Counted from the stretch's first letter, positions 1-12,184 are shown. The stretch: 64,000 nucleotides of DNA from Heterohyrax brucei (GCA_028571685.1 CM053166.1:64566111-64630110), one strand, 5' to 3'. Numbers and translations: made by a program. The notes: generated by a model not told the origin, from the letters alone.

Positions 1-512
1 ACCAGAAGAACCAGTTGGTACCTGGCCACCACCAATGACAGCCGTAATGGGGCTCACAATGCTGAGTCCCAGTGGCAACATGAGGGGAAAAAAGGGGTGC
101 ACCCTAAGAACTCCACCAGAAGATCACAACTGATGGTCTGAAGGCCTGAGGGTTCCCCTGGGAACATGGCCCCTAGACCTGATGCTGCTCTTGATCATAC
201 ATCATCACTGAGATCAACTCTTCAGACAGGAATGGATTGGACTTGAAGACACAGAGTGACCATATCATGTGTGCACTTTATGGTTCTATGCATGTATAGG
301 ATGTTGTCCTACTGGCCTCTTACTAGAGGGGAGTGGAGAGTGTGGAGAGGAGGAGTCAGGAGATTGTTAAGAAGTTATGACACGTGTAGAATGGAAAGGA
401 GGAGTGTGCTGTCACCAAACAAGGAAAGCAGATGGAGCTGCAGATAAGCGGGCATCCAAATTTAAATTGGACTGTACATTTGCACTCAATCACAATAAAA
501 AGAAGAAAAAAA
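1..512 (+). mobile_element. L1 3' UTR tail, lineage-specific L1 subfamily
   Basis: Non-coding 3' end of an L1 that begins outside the window. It aligns by eye along its whole length with the reverse complement of 46304-46810 and, at its end, with 14615-14835 and 59940-60176. All share a purine-rich stretch with 'ggggagtggagag', then 'gtgtgctgtcacc', then 'ttcactcaatcacaataaa' and an A-rich tail. Repeated independent copies with the same 3' end and varying 5' ends are what LINE retrotransposition produces. A short open frame at 256-447 is chance. Confidence 0.75.
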
Positions 513-534
513 GAAGCACAATGCTCAGGGCTGA

Positions 535-880
535 CATATTTTACTAATTAAGCTAAGCTACTGTTTGGTTAAAAAAAGACTTCAGGGAATAGGTTTGGTT
601 TAAGGTTTAAAGATAATTTGGGGGCAATAGTTTTGAGGATTCATCTAGCCTCCACAGCTCTGGAAAGTCTGTAGTCCATTGAAAATTTAAAATTCTTTTT
701 CACATTTTTCTTCCTTTTGATCAGAATTCTTCTATAGAATCTTTGATCAAAATATTCCATAGTGATAGCTGGGCACCATCTAATTCTCAAGACAGTGGAG
801 GCTGTTGTTCTCTTTTGATTTTTATCTGAACCTGTTACAGCTTACTGGTTCCCTTACTAATAAGTTAAAAAAATATTTGA
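535..880 (-). mobile_element. L1 3' UTR fragment (second subfamily), minus strand
   Basis: Contains 'tgatagctgggcaccatct' and a preceding T-rich stretch that align with 25152-25470 and loosely with the minus-strand L1 3' UTR at 46304-47356, so I read it as an antisense L1 3' UTR. No coding content. Assignment rests on comparison between copies inside the window. Confidence 0.5.
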
Positions 881-1002
881 AACATGTTCCTTTTATATTT
901 TTATAAGAGTCATGAGTTTACCCTTCTCAGAAATTGGCCTTAAACAAACATCAATTATTTTAATTCGGTGAACAAAGTTAGCATCATTAGTAATTTCTTG
1001 TT

Positions 1003-3432
1003 ATGTTGTTATTAGGTATTGTCAAGTCATTTCTGACTCATAGCCACCCTATGTACAACAGAACAAAACACTATGTGGCCCTGCTCCATCCTCACAATTG
1101 TTATGTTTGAGCCCATTGTTGCAGCGACTGTGTCAACCCATCTAACTGAGGGTCTTCCTGTTCTTCTCTAACCCTCTACCAAGCAAGATGTCATTCTCCG
1201 GGGACTGATTCTTCCTGATAACCTGTCCAAACTATGTTAGATGTAACCTCGCCATCCTTGCCTCTAAAGAGCATCCCCCTTTTGCTGTTTGAAGCACTGC
1301 TTCTTGGTTTATGCACAGGTTCCTCATGAAAACAATTATGTGCTCTGGAATTCCCATTTTTCAAAATGTTATCTATAATTTGTTACAACAGTCAATATAA
1401 CACAGATAAACACCTTTCTGGTACTCTCTGTTTTTAGCCAAGATCCAGCTGGTATCAGCAGTGATATTCTTCATTCCACATCCTCTTCTGCATCCAACTT
1501 GAATTTCTGGCAGCTTTCTGTCAATGTCCCGCTTCAACCATTTTTAATTACCTTCAGCAAAATTTTACTTGAGTGTGAGATGAACAATATTATTCAGTAA
1601 TTTCCACATTCTGGTAGATCATCTTTCTTTGGAATGGGCACAAATATGGATCTCTTCTAGGCTGTTGGCCAGGTAGTTTTCTTACAAATTTCTTGACATT
1701 GATGACTGAGTGTTTCCAGCATTGCGTTCTTTTGTTGAAATATCTCAATTGGTATTCCATCAGTTCCTGGAGCTTTAGCATCAGTTCTTGAGCATGCACT
1801 ACTTTCTGAAATGGTTGAACATCAACCGATTCTTTTTTGGTACAATGACTCTGGGTATGCCTTTCATCCTCTTTTGATGCTTCATGTGTCATTCCATATT
1901 TTGCCCACAGAATCTTTCACTACTGCAACTCAAGGCTTGAATTTTTTTTTTGGTTTGAAAATGCTGAATGTGTTCTTTCCTTTTGGTTTTCTAGCTCCAG
2001 GTCTTTGCACTTTTCATTATACTTTGTCTTCTTGAATCACCTTTTGAAATCTGTTCAGTTTACTTCATCATTTTTTCCTTTCACTTCAGCTACTCTATGG
2101 TCAAGAGTAAGTTTCAGAGTCTCTTCTGACATCCATTTTTGTCTTTTTTGGTTTTTTGTCTTTTTAATGACCTTTGCTTTCTCCATATATGACATCCTTG
2201 ATGTTGTCCCACAGCGTATCTAGTCTTTTGTCATTAGTATTCAGCACATCAAATCTGTTTTTGAGGTGGTCTCTAAACTCAGGTGGAATGTACTCAGGAT
2301 TGTACTTTGGCTTTTATGGGCTTCTTTTAATTTTCTTCAGCTTCAATCTGAGCTTATATGTGAGAAATTGATTGCCTGTTCCACAGTGGACAGCTAGTCT
2401 TGTTCTGATTCATGATATTAAGATTCTCTGTCATCTCTTTTTACAGATGTAGTCCATTTTACCGTTTTACTTTTGTGCATTCCATCCAGTGAGGTTCATA
2501 TGTGTAGCTGCCATTCATGTTTTTGAAAAAAGTTATTTGCTATGAAGAAGTCATTGGTCTTGCAAAATTCTATCATTTGATCTCCAGTGTCATTTCTATC
2601 ACAGTCACATTTTCTATCTACATATCCTTCTTCCTTGCTTCAAACTTTTGCATTCTAATCACCAGTGATTATCAATGCATTTTGATGGCATGTTTGACCA
2701 GTTTCAGACTCCAGAAGCTGGTAAAAACTTTCAACTTTCTCATGCTTGGCATTAATGGTTAGTGTGTAATTTGAATAATAGGTGTATTAGCTGGTCTTCC
2801 TTGTAGGTATATAGGTAACATCCTATCACTGAAAACCTTATCTTTCAGAATTTATCTTGAAATATTCTTTTTGGTGATGCATGTGATGCAGTTCCTTCTC
2901 AATCTGTCATTCTCAGCATAGGAGACCATATAATTGTCTTATTTGGAATGGCCAATACCAATCCACTTGAGCTCACTAAATGCTCATGGTATCTATATTT
3001 ATGTGCTCCATTTCATTTTTTATAATTTTCGGTTTTCCTAGATTCACACTCATTAATGGATGTTTGCAGCTATTTTTTTCTATTTGAGTTGTGCCACATC
3101 AGCAAATGAAAGACCTGACAGCTTGACTCCATCCAAGTCATTAAGGTCAACTCTACTTTGAGGAGGTAACCCTTCTCCAGCCATATTTTCAGGGCCTTCA
3201 AATGTGAGGGGCTCATCTTCTGGCACAGTGTTATACAGTGTTCTGCTACCATCCATAGGTTTTCGTTAGTCAGTTGTCTCAGAAGTAGATTGCCAAGGCC
3301 TTCTTTCCAGAGTCTGGAAGCTCTGCTGAAATCTGTCCACTTTGAGTCACCATACTGATATTTGAAACACTGGTGGAAAAGCTTCCAGCACCACAGCACC
3401 GTGCAAGCCACCACAAACTGGCAGACAAGCAG
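1003..3432 (-). mobile_element. RTE (BovB-like) LINE, minus strand, internally deleted
   Basis: Reading the minus strand from about 3432 down to 1003 gives the RTE order: 5' leader and N-terminal region, apurinic endonuclease segment (about 3060-2000), start of reverse transcriptase (about 1700-1430), then the 3' end with a short 'acctaataacaaca' tail. The part of RT that would hold the YADD active site is missing between about 1310 and 1330, where the text jumps from the mid-RT region to the C-terminal region. The best-preserved frame is the N-terminal 114-codon stretch at 3070-3414. Frameshifts are frequent. The same protein and DNA segments recur at 25.5-35.3 kb and 42.3-45.8 kb, which supports the call. 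RTE elements encode one endonuclease-RT protein and mobilise tRNA-like SINEs that share their 3' end. Confidence 0.85.
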
Positions 3433-3527
3433 TGATTAAGAAAACTGAAGATGATCAACTCTTAATGATGTAATTATCTGTATTCCATTTCATTAAAAAC
3501 TTTTTCTTAAATCAGTATGCTGAGTGT

Positions 3528-3725
3528 GTGAGTGGTGCAAATAGTTAAAAAGCTATGCTGCTAACCAAAAGGCTGAAGTTTTGAGTCCGCCCAGAGGCAC
3601 CTTGGAAGAAAGGCTTAGCAATTGACTTACTCAAAAATCAGCCATGAAAACCTATGGAACATAATTCTTCTCTGACACACATGGGTTCACCATGATTCAG
3701 AATATGAATGTGAGTCTTTGTGTGT
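3528..3725 (+). mobile_element. AfroSINE-type SINE, degenerate
   Basis: tRNA-like head ('gctgctaaccaaaaggctga') followed by the SINE body and a decayed 3' end with 'gaatatgaatgtgag'. Fairly diverged from the other copies. Confidence 0.7.
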
Positions 3726-3994
3726 GTGTAACAGGTTCAAGTGTGCTGCTCTGAAGAGTCAATTAAGTCTTGTGTTGCCCTGGGGCCTGAATATTTGGAC
3801 TCTTAGGGTCAAATTCAACTTATTATTTTACTACAGGAAAACATAAACATGAGAAGATCAACTCTTACAGTGGCAGGTATACTGACTCTCAGTGTATTAT
3901 CCCATCTAGTACTCAATGACTCTCAACTAGTAGGCTCATTGGGGGACACTTGGTAATGTGTCACGAACATGAGGGCTTTAGATTGTCACAATGA

Positions 3995-4186
3995 CTTGAT
4001 GTTGGGTGCTGTTGAGTCAACTCTGACTGATAGAGTAGAATTGCCCCATAGGGCTTTCTTAGCTGTAATGTTTACTGAGTAGATCACCAGGTCTTTCTCC
4101 TGCAGAGCCACTGTGTGGGTTTGAACCCACCAACCTTTTGCTTACCTGATAGCAGAACACTTGACAACTGTGCCATTATGGCTTCT
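3995..4186 (-). mobile_element. AfroSINE-type SINE with target-site duplication
   Basis: Reverse-oriented SINE with the body sequence around 'ctgtaatgtttactgagtag'. It is flanked by identical 11-bp copies of 'tgtcacaatga' at 3984-3994 and 4187-4197, a clear target-site duplication. Confidence 0.9.
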
Positions 4187-4197
4187 TGTCACAATGA

Positions 4198-4835
4198 GGA
4201 GAGGTTGCAATTAGTGCCTAGAGGTCACTAAAGCTAGAAGTGCTGCATCAGAGTGGCTCTCACACATAAAGAATTGTCGTGCTTCAAAAGCCACTAGTGT
4301 CCTCCACTGAGAAATTTGCTACCCAAATATACAACCTAATGCCAGTTTGGTTGATTAAATATACAATACAATACCAAAGAAAATCTGAAATACACAAGGG
4401 AAAAAAAAACAATTTATTTCTAGCCTCGGAATGTACTATCATTCCTAATGACACTTGTTTCATGTTTTCATTAAATTTTTCTTGAATTTTCTAGTCAAAC
4501 ATCATATGAAAGAATCATGACAGTCTGGAGTTGCTGCGGGAAGGGAGAATCATCTTCAGATTAAAATCTTCACATAAAATTTATGTTGACATAAGCTCTA
4601 GAATCAAACTAGAACAAACTGAGATAATACACTAAGGAGTAACAGCCCCCACCCCATTAATAAAACAAGCCAACCTGATAATGAACTACTGTGACGTGAA
4701 AATGAACCTCTTGGTATTTTTCCAAATCAGTGAACTGAAAGAAAAAAAAAGATCACAGTGTGCTCAAAATGAACCAATATTTCACTCTATTCAAGACCAT
4801 ACCAATGAACAGTAATACCTGCTGTGGTTAACTGA
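4198..4835. other. No feature recognised
   Basis: AT-rich sequence with only short chance frames, such as 68 codons at 4279-4485. I see no repeat family I can name. Confidence 0.5.
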
Positions 4836-5016
4836 AACCCATGGCTGGTGGTATAGTCGATAAGTGCTACAGCTGCTGATCAAAAGGTCAGCAGTTCAAA
4901 TCTACCAGGTGTTCCTTGGAAACTCATTGCAGCAGTTCTGCTCTGTCTATAGGGTCATTGTGAGTCAGAATTGACTCAGCATCAAAGGGTTTGGTGGTGT
5001 TTTCTTTTTTTAATGG
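4836..5016 (+). mobile_element. AfroSINE-type SINE
   Basis: Well-preserved copy: tRNA-like head at about 4848, a B-box-like 'gcagttcaaatctacca', then 'gggtcattgtgagtcagaa' and a T-rich 3' end. Confidence 0.9.
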
Positions 5017-5195
5017 CTGACCTCTGTGTTGCAGATCTCTTGTACTCTTAAGAATAATATAGCATTCACATTTTCCACTTATCATCTTACCAATCAATAT
5101 TCAGCAATACATTTTATTTTACTTGAGAAGAACATAGAAACAGAGAACACACGACATACTTAAAACAAAAACAAAATGAAAACAGGTTGCTGTCT

Positions 5196-5322
5196 AGATT
5201 CCCGGCGACTCCACATGTTTTAGAGTAGAACTGTGCTCCATGGGTTTTTCAATGGCTTTGACTTTTCAGGGAGCCTGGCCTTTCAGGAAGCCCTGGTGGT
5301 GCAGTGGTTAAGAGCTACTGTT
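5196..5322. mobile_element. Two SINE fragments in opposite orientation
   Basis: 5196-5260 is a minus-strand SINE body fragment ('cggcgactccacatgtttt'). 5287-5322 is a plus-strand SINE head ('agccctggtggtgcagtggt'). The rest of each copy is missing. Confidence 0.65.
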
Positions 5323-5329
5323 AGAATTT

Positions 5330-6000
5330 ATTTATTTCCATACAAGATCAACTGGAATCACCATCCGTTTCTGCATGTTTTTCATCACCCTTCACAGAAA
5401 TTTGGTAAAGCTCCGTAGCAAAGTGTGCCTGCTCTTCTGCAGGTCACCTGTACCTTTGAAGCTGGAGGCTTAGAGCTGATGAGAGACTGATGAAGGTTTT
5501 GTGCGGAATTAGTATAAGCAATATAAATTCTGATGGGAATTTCACTAAGAGTGTTACATACTATTGGAATACTTAAGAGAATTGAAAGTCTAACAAACTC
5601 ACAGGTTTAATTTATTAGCTTCATCAGAGCCATTTAACTACCTAGCAGGATTTTGTTTATTAGGATTATACTTACGTCCTGTCAGTTTGAAAATTTCAAT
5701 TATGGATTAAATTTATGAACAGTTCAAAAAGGAAATCAAATAACCTTGTTAAATTGGATTAGTTGTTTAAAGTGAATTTAATCTACTTGAATTGTGTTGA
5801 ATATTAATCAAAGAACAAAAGAAAGTGATTGCCCTTACTTTATATAGAAATCACAAGGTTTGCAAATAGCACTACTAACATAAATTGAACTTAACATTTT
5901 AAGTAAAACTAAATATGCAACTGTAAAAACACAATATTCACATTAAAAAAACACAACTAAATATAGATCATTCCAGAGTCCTCCTTGGTCATCAACAAAC
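5330..6000. other. No feature recognised
   Basis: AT-rich, no repeat that I can name and no coding signal beyond short chance frames. Confidence 0.4.
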
Positions 6001-6009
6001 CTAGGCTGA

Positions 6010-6140
6010 TACACCTCTTAGTATGTCACCTTGGATGAGCTTCATAAACCTCATCTGCAAAATCTCTAAGGTTTTTGTGCACATTAAATGAGATAATATA
6101 CCTAAATTACTTTTTCCAGGATCTTAAAGTTTTACTTAAC
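6010..6140 (+). repeat. MIR-type ancient SINE fragment
   Basis: Contains the MIR-like order 'caccttggatgagcttcat ... ctcatctgcaaaat ... ttaaatgagataat'. Confidence 0.55.
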
Positions 6141-6289
6141 AGGTTATTCTATATGTAAAAGTCTTCACAAATAGGGATTTCAATATATGGGTTCACTGTC
6201 GGGTGGAAGAATGACTAAATGCATTCAGTAGTGCCCTGAAGAATGGAACTGTTAGAACCACAAATAAAAAGAATAATACGTTAAAAGTT

Positions 6290-6385
6290 TCTAGCTACTA
6301 ACTATGTTCCAGGCATTCAGCTGAGCATTTTAAATGTGTTATTTGTTTTATTCTTTTTAATAACCTGATAAAGCATATATTTGTA
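6290..6385 (+). repeat. MIR-type fragment
   Basis: 'ctatgttccaggcattcagc' followed by 'aataacctgataaagc' matches the MIR 5' half. Confidence 0.45.
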
Positions 6386-6440
6386 TCATTAGGATTTGAT
6401 CAGAGAAGCACAACTATCGTGAGATTGTATTATAGAGAAT

Positions 6441-6606
6441 AGGTGCCCTGGTGGAGCAGTGATTAACAGCTCGGCTGCTAACCAAAAAGATCAGCAGTTA
6501 GAATCCACCAGCCAGCTCCTTATAAACTCTGGGGCACTTCTCCTCTATTCTATATGGTCCTACTAATCAGAAATGACTCAACAGCAACGGGTTTGGTTTT
6601 GGTTTT
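6441..6606 (+). mobile_element. AfroSINE-type SINE with target-site duplication
   Basis: Full-length copy ending in 'ggtttggttttggtttta'. Flanked by 'tatagagaat' at 6431-6440 and again at 6609-6618. Confidence 0.9.
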
Positions 6607-6620
6607 ACTATAGAGAATTA

Positions 6621-6870
6621 GGAGTCCTGAGATGACACAAATGATTAAGCACTCTATTATGAATTGAAAGGCTGGTGGTTCAAACCCTTCCAGAGCTGTT
6701 CAAACCCACCCGGGAGTGCTGTGGAAGATAGATCTGTTTATCTATTTCCAAAATGTCACAGCTTTGGCATTTGAAGCTCCTATGGAGTACAGTTCAATTC
6801 TGAACACATAGGGCTGCCATGAGTCAGAACTGACTCCCCAGCAATTAGTTTGTTATTATTATTAGCAGCA
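6621..6870 (+). mobile_element. AfroSINE-type SINE, longer variant
   Basis: Head at 6621, an extended middle with a duplicated 'ttcaaaccc' segment, 'ccatgagtcagaactgac' near the end and a 'ttattattatta' tail. Directly follows the previous SINE. A short inverted SINE head lies at 6875-6905. Confidence 0.75.
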
Positions 6871-6999
6871 ACAATAGTCCTTAACCACTGCACTCCCAGG
6901 GCTCCCTTGCAAAACATGAGAGTTATATAGTTTATCTGTAGCTGTTGTGTCTGGTTTGGGACTTGAAGTCTGCCAAACCAGTAGTCAGAAAGGGAAGAT

Positions 7000-7460
7000 G
7001 GATGTGAAGTGGGAGAGAAAGAGAAGGAATTGAAACCCATATCCCCATATCTGTCCATCATCAGAGGTTACGATTTGATTATATTCGTCTCATACCGGAA
7101 TCTCTGTCAGTGTCTAAGCACCTCTAAGTTTCCAACCTCAAAGATGCAGGTGACCTGCAGAAGAATTGGCACTGTTTACCATGGAACTTCATGCAAACAC
7201 AGCCCATGATTCAGAGATGAAGGAATTTGAAGAGAAGCAGGCTCAGCTGCTGCCTCACATCAAAAAATGTAATGCAAATCAGCAGATCCCTGATGATGTA
7301 GGAAACTGCAACATCACTTTTTCTAGATAGTCTTCCCAGACTCACTTTTGCCTTCCAGTTTCTCTTGTGGACAATCCCAACCCAGAACCAACTAAGGAAG
7401 GGAATTCTGGGAATATTACTTGCAACTCAGCTAAGCTGATGCAATGCAAAGTCACCATTA
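7000..7460. other. No feature recognised
   Basis: Unique-looking sequence. Short frames at 7009-7209 and on the minus strand show no recognisable domain. Confidence 0.4.
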
Positions 7461-7464
7461 ATCT

Positions 7465-7612
7465 ATCATCCCCTTTTTACAGATCGGTAACTGTGGCTTA
7501 GAAGGCTAAATAAACTGCTCACAGATGGTAAATGGAAGAGCTGGAACATGCACAAAGGCCAACTGGCTCAGAACCTGGGATCTTAACCACTGCCCACTGC
7601 TGCTGTGTCCTA
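7465..7612 (+). repeat. MIR-type ancient SINE
   Basis: Recognisable core: 'tttttacagatcggtaactg', then 'cagatggtaaatggaagagc', then 'gggatcttaaccactgccc'. Confidence 0.75.
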
Positions 7613-8250
7613 ATGTGTTCAAGTTACAGAAAGCCAGTTTCAGCTCAGTGGAAAGATGATCTGTTTAGCTGTATAAGCTCACCTACACTGGAGCAAGGCT
7701 GCCTTGCAAAACAGAGGATTCCCTGTCCTAAATAATGCTCAAACACACGCTGGTGGCCATCTGTCAGAGACATTACACAAGAGGGTACTCACTGGGAGGG
7801 AGAATGAATTAGGTGGCTACTAATGGCAGTTTTGACTCTAGCGTTTTATATTTCTAGAACATCCAGTTCAGGGCAACGGTCTGAACCCACAACATATAAG
7901 GAACATAACAGAAGGGATGGAGAAGACAGAAGCACTCACGAGTGGGCTGAAAAGAGATTCAGCCAAGTTGTGACTGGTAGCACCAAAATGCATTGTGAGA
8001 AAAATTAAAAATATGATCAACCCAAGAGCTGTTTCACACACAGGTTGTCAAGTGAGTGATAGTTTTTTTCCCATAAATCGCTTGGATTTCACTGAATTGA
8101 CAGAGCATTTTTGTTGTGTTGACACAGTCTTTCGAAGACCTATGGAAAGATTACACACTAAGGGACCCTACACACAGACTTTAAAGTTTTAATCAATTGA
8201 TCACATGACAAAAAATTTGAAGCAAATATTCAAATATATCAAAGAATTGC

Positions 8251-8651
8251 TGTTGTAAATTGAGTTGTGTCCTCAAAAAATATGTGTTGTAAACCCTAAC
8301 CTCTATGTCTGTGGTTATAATCCCATTTGGGAATGGTTGTGTTTGTTATGTTAACGATATAGGATTGGTGTAGGGTGTATTTTGAGCCAAAAACTTTTGA
8401 GATGTAAGGAACTAAGCAAGAGAGAGAGCTAGCAGGGATGGGGTAAGATAGATGCCAAGATCTCCAGGGAAGCAAGAGATAAAAACTGAAAAGACAAGGA
8501 CCTTTCTCCAGAGCTGACAGAGAAAATCTTCCCCTACAACCAGTGTTCTGATTTCAGACTTCTAGCTTCCTAAACTGTGAGAAAATAAATTTCTCTTTGT
8601 TAAAGCACTCATTTGTGGTATGTATGTTACAGCAACACCAGACAAGAAACA
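8251..8651 (+). mobile_element. MaLR/MLT1-type LTR, lineage-specific relative
   Basis: Starts TGTTGTAAATTGAGTTGTG and ends near 'caagaaaca'. Shares with the copies at 12643, 23118, 49191 and 50005 the 3' block with 'ctgtgagaaaataaatttct' and 'gttaaagca'. In MLT1-type LTRs this block carries the AATAAA signal. No internal retroviral sequence adjoins it, so it is a solo LTR. Length about 400 bp, shorter than the about 490-570 bp of its relatives. Confidence 0.75.
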
Positions 8652-8999
8652 CAAGTGCTTAGAAAACTTGAATCTCTGCCAATGTAAATGCATAATAGTG
8701 AACCTATGTCTTAGTTACAGTTAAAAAATTAAAGAAAAAAGGTAGTGACTAGTCCAGTGTTTCTGTAGCGGATTCATCCTGATGTTGTCTTTCCAAAACA
8801 GATATTATGATAATATTCTCTCTCTCCTCTCAAATTCTATACAAGTTTGTTAACCAACTATATCTGCAGGTAATAGAAAATCTATACACAACATCTTAAA
8901 TGAAATTGACTTTTCACCAAGAAGAATCCCAAATCTGTCAAGTTTGTGGATTAACATTTGAAATCTAAAAAGCCAATAGAAGAAATTCCCTTGAGAAAT

Positions 9000-9490
9000 G
9001 TTATTGCAGTGTGCTGAATACCTCCTCCCAGACCTCCCCACTTCTCCTACCTTTACCCCTCCTTACACTCTGCCCCCAGAGGCTGACCTCAAAGGACTCC
9101 ATTAGTGGGCACCATTGCTGTCTGACATCCAGTTCAGTTTACTCAAATTGGCAGAATCAGAAGATCAGTAGGAAGGGGGAGAGTGAAGTTATGGTGTTTT
9201 GTCTCCTGGTATCTTCCTCGCAAGGGCACCTTAGGTTAAATGGGTCCCCTGACACAAGATCAGGCTCTTCTTAAGGTGTGTCTCTCCAAACTCGCTCTCT
9301 TCCTTCATCTCATTGGGCCAAGAGTGGTAAAGGCTGTCTATCGTTAATAGTCCCAGGGCACTGTAAACCTTGTGGTTTCCCTACTCCCTGCTCACATGTT
9401 TGTAAACAGTCAGTTTATTAAACCCTCTTCAAATTATCTTAATTGGAATATGCCTTCTGTTTCCTGCTGGGACCCTGAGTAACAAACCTA
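9000..9490 (+). repeat. LTR-like ancient repeat, unassigned
   Basis: The end of this stretch ('attaaaccctcttcaaatta' and 'ttcctgctgggaccctgag') is the kind of terminal block seen in old mammalian LTRs. I cannot name the family or fix the 5' end. Confidence 0.4.
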
Positions 9491-10250
9491 GAATCATTAA
9501 AATGCTAGTAATTGTTAAATCTCAGCACCAATGCTATGTCCACCATTTTCAGCATATAGGAACATGATTTTTTATTCTAAAAATTATAATTATGAGTGGC
9601 ATAATTAAACTAGAGTTTAATGTTGTTAATATTGAAGCAGGTAATCTTAAAGGGGTAAAATTAAAATAGACAGCCAGGATTAATTAATTTATACGTTGAC
9701 ATTTTACTTGTGTTTTTTCCTCTTTTCCTAAAATTCCTGGATACCTTTACCTGGTACAGGAAGTCACACATTAACTAGCAGGAGCCACTGAGGAAATACC
9801 TCTGCAGCTTCTCTGTACAGTTTCTTTAGGTACACCAAACAAATGGAGACATAGGATTAAAGTGTCAGAAGTTGGGTGCCGAGTGGAGGGGGCCAATAAA
9901 AGCACCAGAAGGGGACCCCCTGCCTAAGCTGACAACTGAGAGTTTCCTAGACTTCAGATTAGATGCAATCTGCTCCAGGATGGGTGACCCTCCTAACTGA
10001 TTTCTTTGTTCCCCTTACCCCACGCCCAGCACATAGATTCTTCTAGAAAAGCCCTCATTTTTGCCTGATCAATTCAGATAGACTTGGAGAACGGACGCGC
10101 TATCTGTCCTCTGTGTTTTTTCTGACAGCAAATACGGTTAATAATAATAATGATAATAAAAGCCTCTGATCATTCACCCAAATCAGCCAATCTCAGAGGT
10201 TGGCTTTTGGGCACAGGTAATGAGAATCCAGAGCCTTCGTCTGGTAACAA
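9490..10250. other. No feature recognised
   Basis: Includes a short (ATA/ATAATG) run at about 10139-10160. Otherwise unique-looking sequence. Confidence 0.4.
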
Positions 10251-10254
10251 TGTC

Positions 10255-10400
10255 TCAGGTTTTAGAGCCAGAACGTCAGAGTTGAATCTCAGCTCTGATG
10301 CTTACCAGTTGTGTGACTCTGGGTAAATCATCTAATCCAGCGGTTACATGATTTCTGAAACTGTAGAATGCGTATCTATGCTTTTTATATGTTTTAAAAG
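10255..10400 (+). repeat. MIR-type ancient SINE
   Basis: MIR core visible as 'gagttgaatctcagctctga' then 'ccagttgtgtgactctgggt'. Confidence 0.75.
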
Positions 10401-10627
10401 GTATTGATTTAAAATTGCCTTCAGTAGCAGTTTTTACATTTTACCTTGATTCAGTCCAACAAAAGAATTTGAGCTGAATTCCAATTTTTAAAAAAATTAA
10501 CCATGATAGAAGAAAGGGAATGTGGGGATTAAAAATCATAAATAAATAAAGCAAGAAGTTAAATTTGAACCCTGAAAATACTCTGTAAGGATCTGTTCAC
10601 TTGCTAAAGGACCACAAATTAGGTAGG

Positions 10628-11086
10628 TATTATGGATTGCTTTATGCTGCCTCCACCCAAAAAATATGTTCAAGTCCTAGCTCTTCGTACCTATGAATGT
10701 GACATTATTTGGAAATAAGATTTCTGCGATGTAATTAGTTAATTTAACACAAGGTCATACTGGAGTGGGATGGGCCTTTACCCAATACAGCTGATATACT
10801 TATAAGATGCAGAGAAAAGACACAGAGACAGGCAAATGCAGAGGGAAGACAGTCATATAATGACAGAGGCAGAGACTGCAGTGATGCTGCCACAAAACAA
10901 AGGAATGCCTTGGACTACCAGAAGCTGGAAGAGACAAGAAGTAATCTTCCCCTAGAGGGTTCATAAACAGTATGGCCTTGTCAGCACCCTGAATTTGGAC
11001 TTCTAGCCTCCATGACTGTGAGACAACAAATTTTTGTTCATTTATGCACTTAATTTCCTGCAGTACTTGAAACTAATACAGCAAGT
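10628..11086 (+). mobile_element. MLT1-type solo LTR (ERVL-MaLR)
   Basis: Canonical MLT1 order: 'caagtcctagctcttcgta', 'gacattatttggaaataag', 'tgtaattagttaatttaac', 'agacacagagacaggc', then 'gacttctagcctccatgact' and the terminal 'gaaactaatacagca'. Diverged but continuous. Pan-mammalian family, older than the lineage-specific LTRs here. Confidence 0.85.
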
Positions 11087-11650
11087 AAAGGCAAGAGTAA
11101 AACTTGACCCATCATATGTTTTACAGGATCATTACAGCTAAAAAAAAATAAAGCTGTAAGAAAAGAACAATTGTTCTTAGCAATGAAACATAACAGAAAG
11201 TTCTTCTTCTATAGACGACACTGAAATGAAATTAATGTCCTCAATGGCATCCTTATGGGGAAGTCAGTAGTTCATGCAGTTATTCTCTATAATGTTCTGC
11301 ACCGTAGACAAAATGCATAATGCTAAAGCCAGCCAGCCAAGTGCCATCACAGTCCAATAAAAGCACCTCTGCAAAGTGTTTAAATGATGGTTCAGTATAA
11401 ATCCATGGTTTCCCCTAGTCCTAAACTAACAGTACTTTAGGGAATGGCCAGACAGGATATGAGGCCATGCTTTTTAAGCAGTTATTTCTCACACACAAGC
11501 TCAGGTAGGTCCTGAAATGGAGGTCTATGTCCATACCTGGGTGAGATGATCTGTGTGGCAGACAAGTGTGGATACATGGTCTTGTGGGGCCAGCTCCTCA
11601 GGCAGTACAGCTAAGGCAGCTTGTAGAAATTGAGGAGCTTAATAATTATA
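11086..11650. other. No feature recognised
   Basis: No recognisable gene or repeat. Confidence 0.4.
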
Positions 11651-11654
11651 AAAC

Positions 11655-11785
11655 TATTTCACATTTATGAAGTCTTTTCTTGTGCCAGGTGTTATTCCAA
11701 GTTATCTCATGATAACTCCATGAAGGAAGTATGGTTATTAAATTCTTCACTTTGCAGGTGAAGAGACTGAGAAATTAAGTATTTG
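11655..11785 (+). repeat. MIR-type fragment
   Basis: 'cttgtgccaggtgttattcc' then 'gcaggtgaagagactgagaa', the MIR 5' and core segments. Confidence 0.6.
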
Positions 11786-12180
11786 GTTATGCTGAGTGAA
11801 ATAAGCTAGTCATAAAAGGACAAATATTGTATGGTTCTACTTACATGAAATACTTAGGATAGGCCACCGTATACGAATCAAGTTTATTAATGGTTACAGG
11901 GGTGAGTAGAAGAGAAAGAGGACTCATTGGCTTAAAGGGCATTGAGCTTCTCTAAGGATCATGGGAAAACTTGAAAACAAACAATGATAGTAATTGAACA
12001 ACATGATAAACATAACTAATGTCACTGGAGGACATTGAGAGGCTACTAATTTGTACACACATATTTGCCGCATGCACACACAAAGATAAGTTCTTGTCAA
12101 ACATTACACAACTAAGTTGAAAAACAAGGAATTGGACAAAGGCAATTTGGCTTCGTAATCTCCATATCTTGTGCACGAAA
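11786..12180 (+). mobile_element. Old L1 3' end
   Basis: 'tgagtgaaataagctagtca' followed by 'aaaggacaaatattgtatgg' is the junction of the L1 ORF2 C-terminus and 3' UTR, also seen at 21760 and 32940. The following 3' UTR is of a different, older subfamily. Confidence 0.65.
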
Positions 12181-12184
12181 AAGG

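Noticed and set aside
256-447. 63-codon frame near the start
   Set aside because: Lies wholly in L1 3' UTR; other copies of this UTR do not keep it open.
1811-2371. Series of plus-strand hydrophobic frames
   Set aside because: Antisense of the minus-strand RTE coding region.
4848-4925. tRNA gene candidate (A-box/B-box-like sequence)
   Set aside because: It is the tRNA-like head of a SINE; no cloverleaf or mature tRNA ends, and many copies exist in the window.
7009-8192. Short plus-strand frames suggesting a small gene
   Set aside because: No shared frame, splice pattern or recognisable domain; SINE/MIR pieces nearby.
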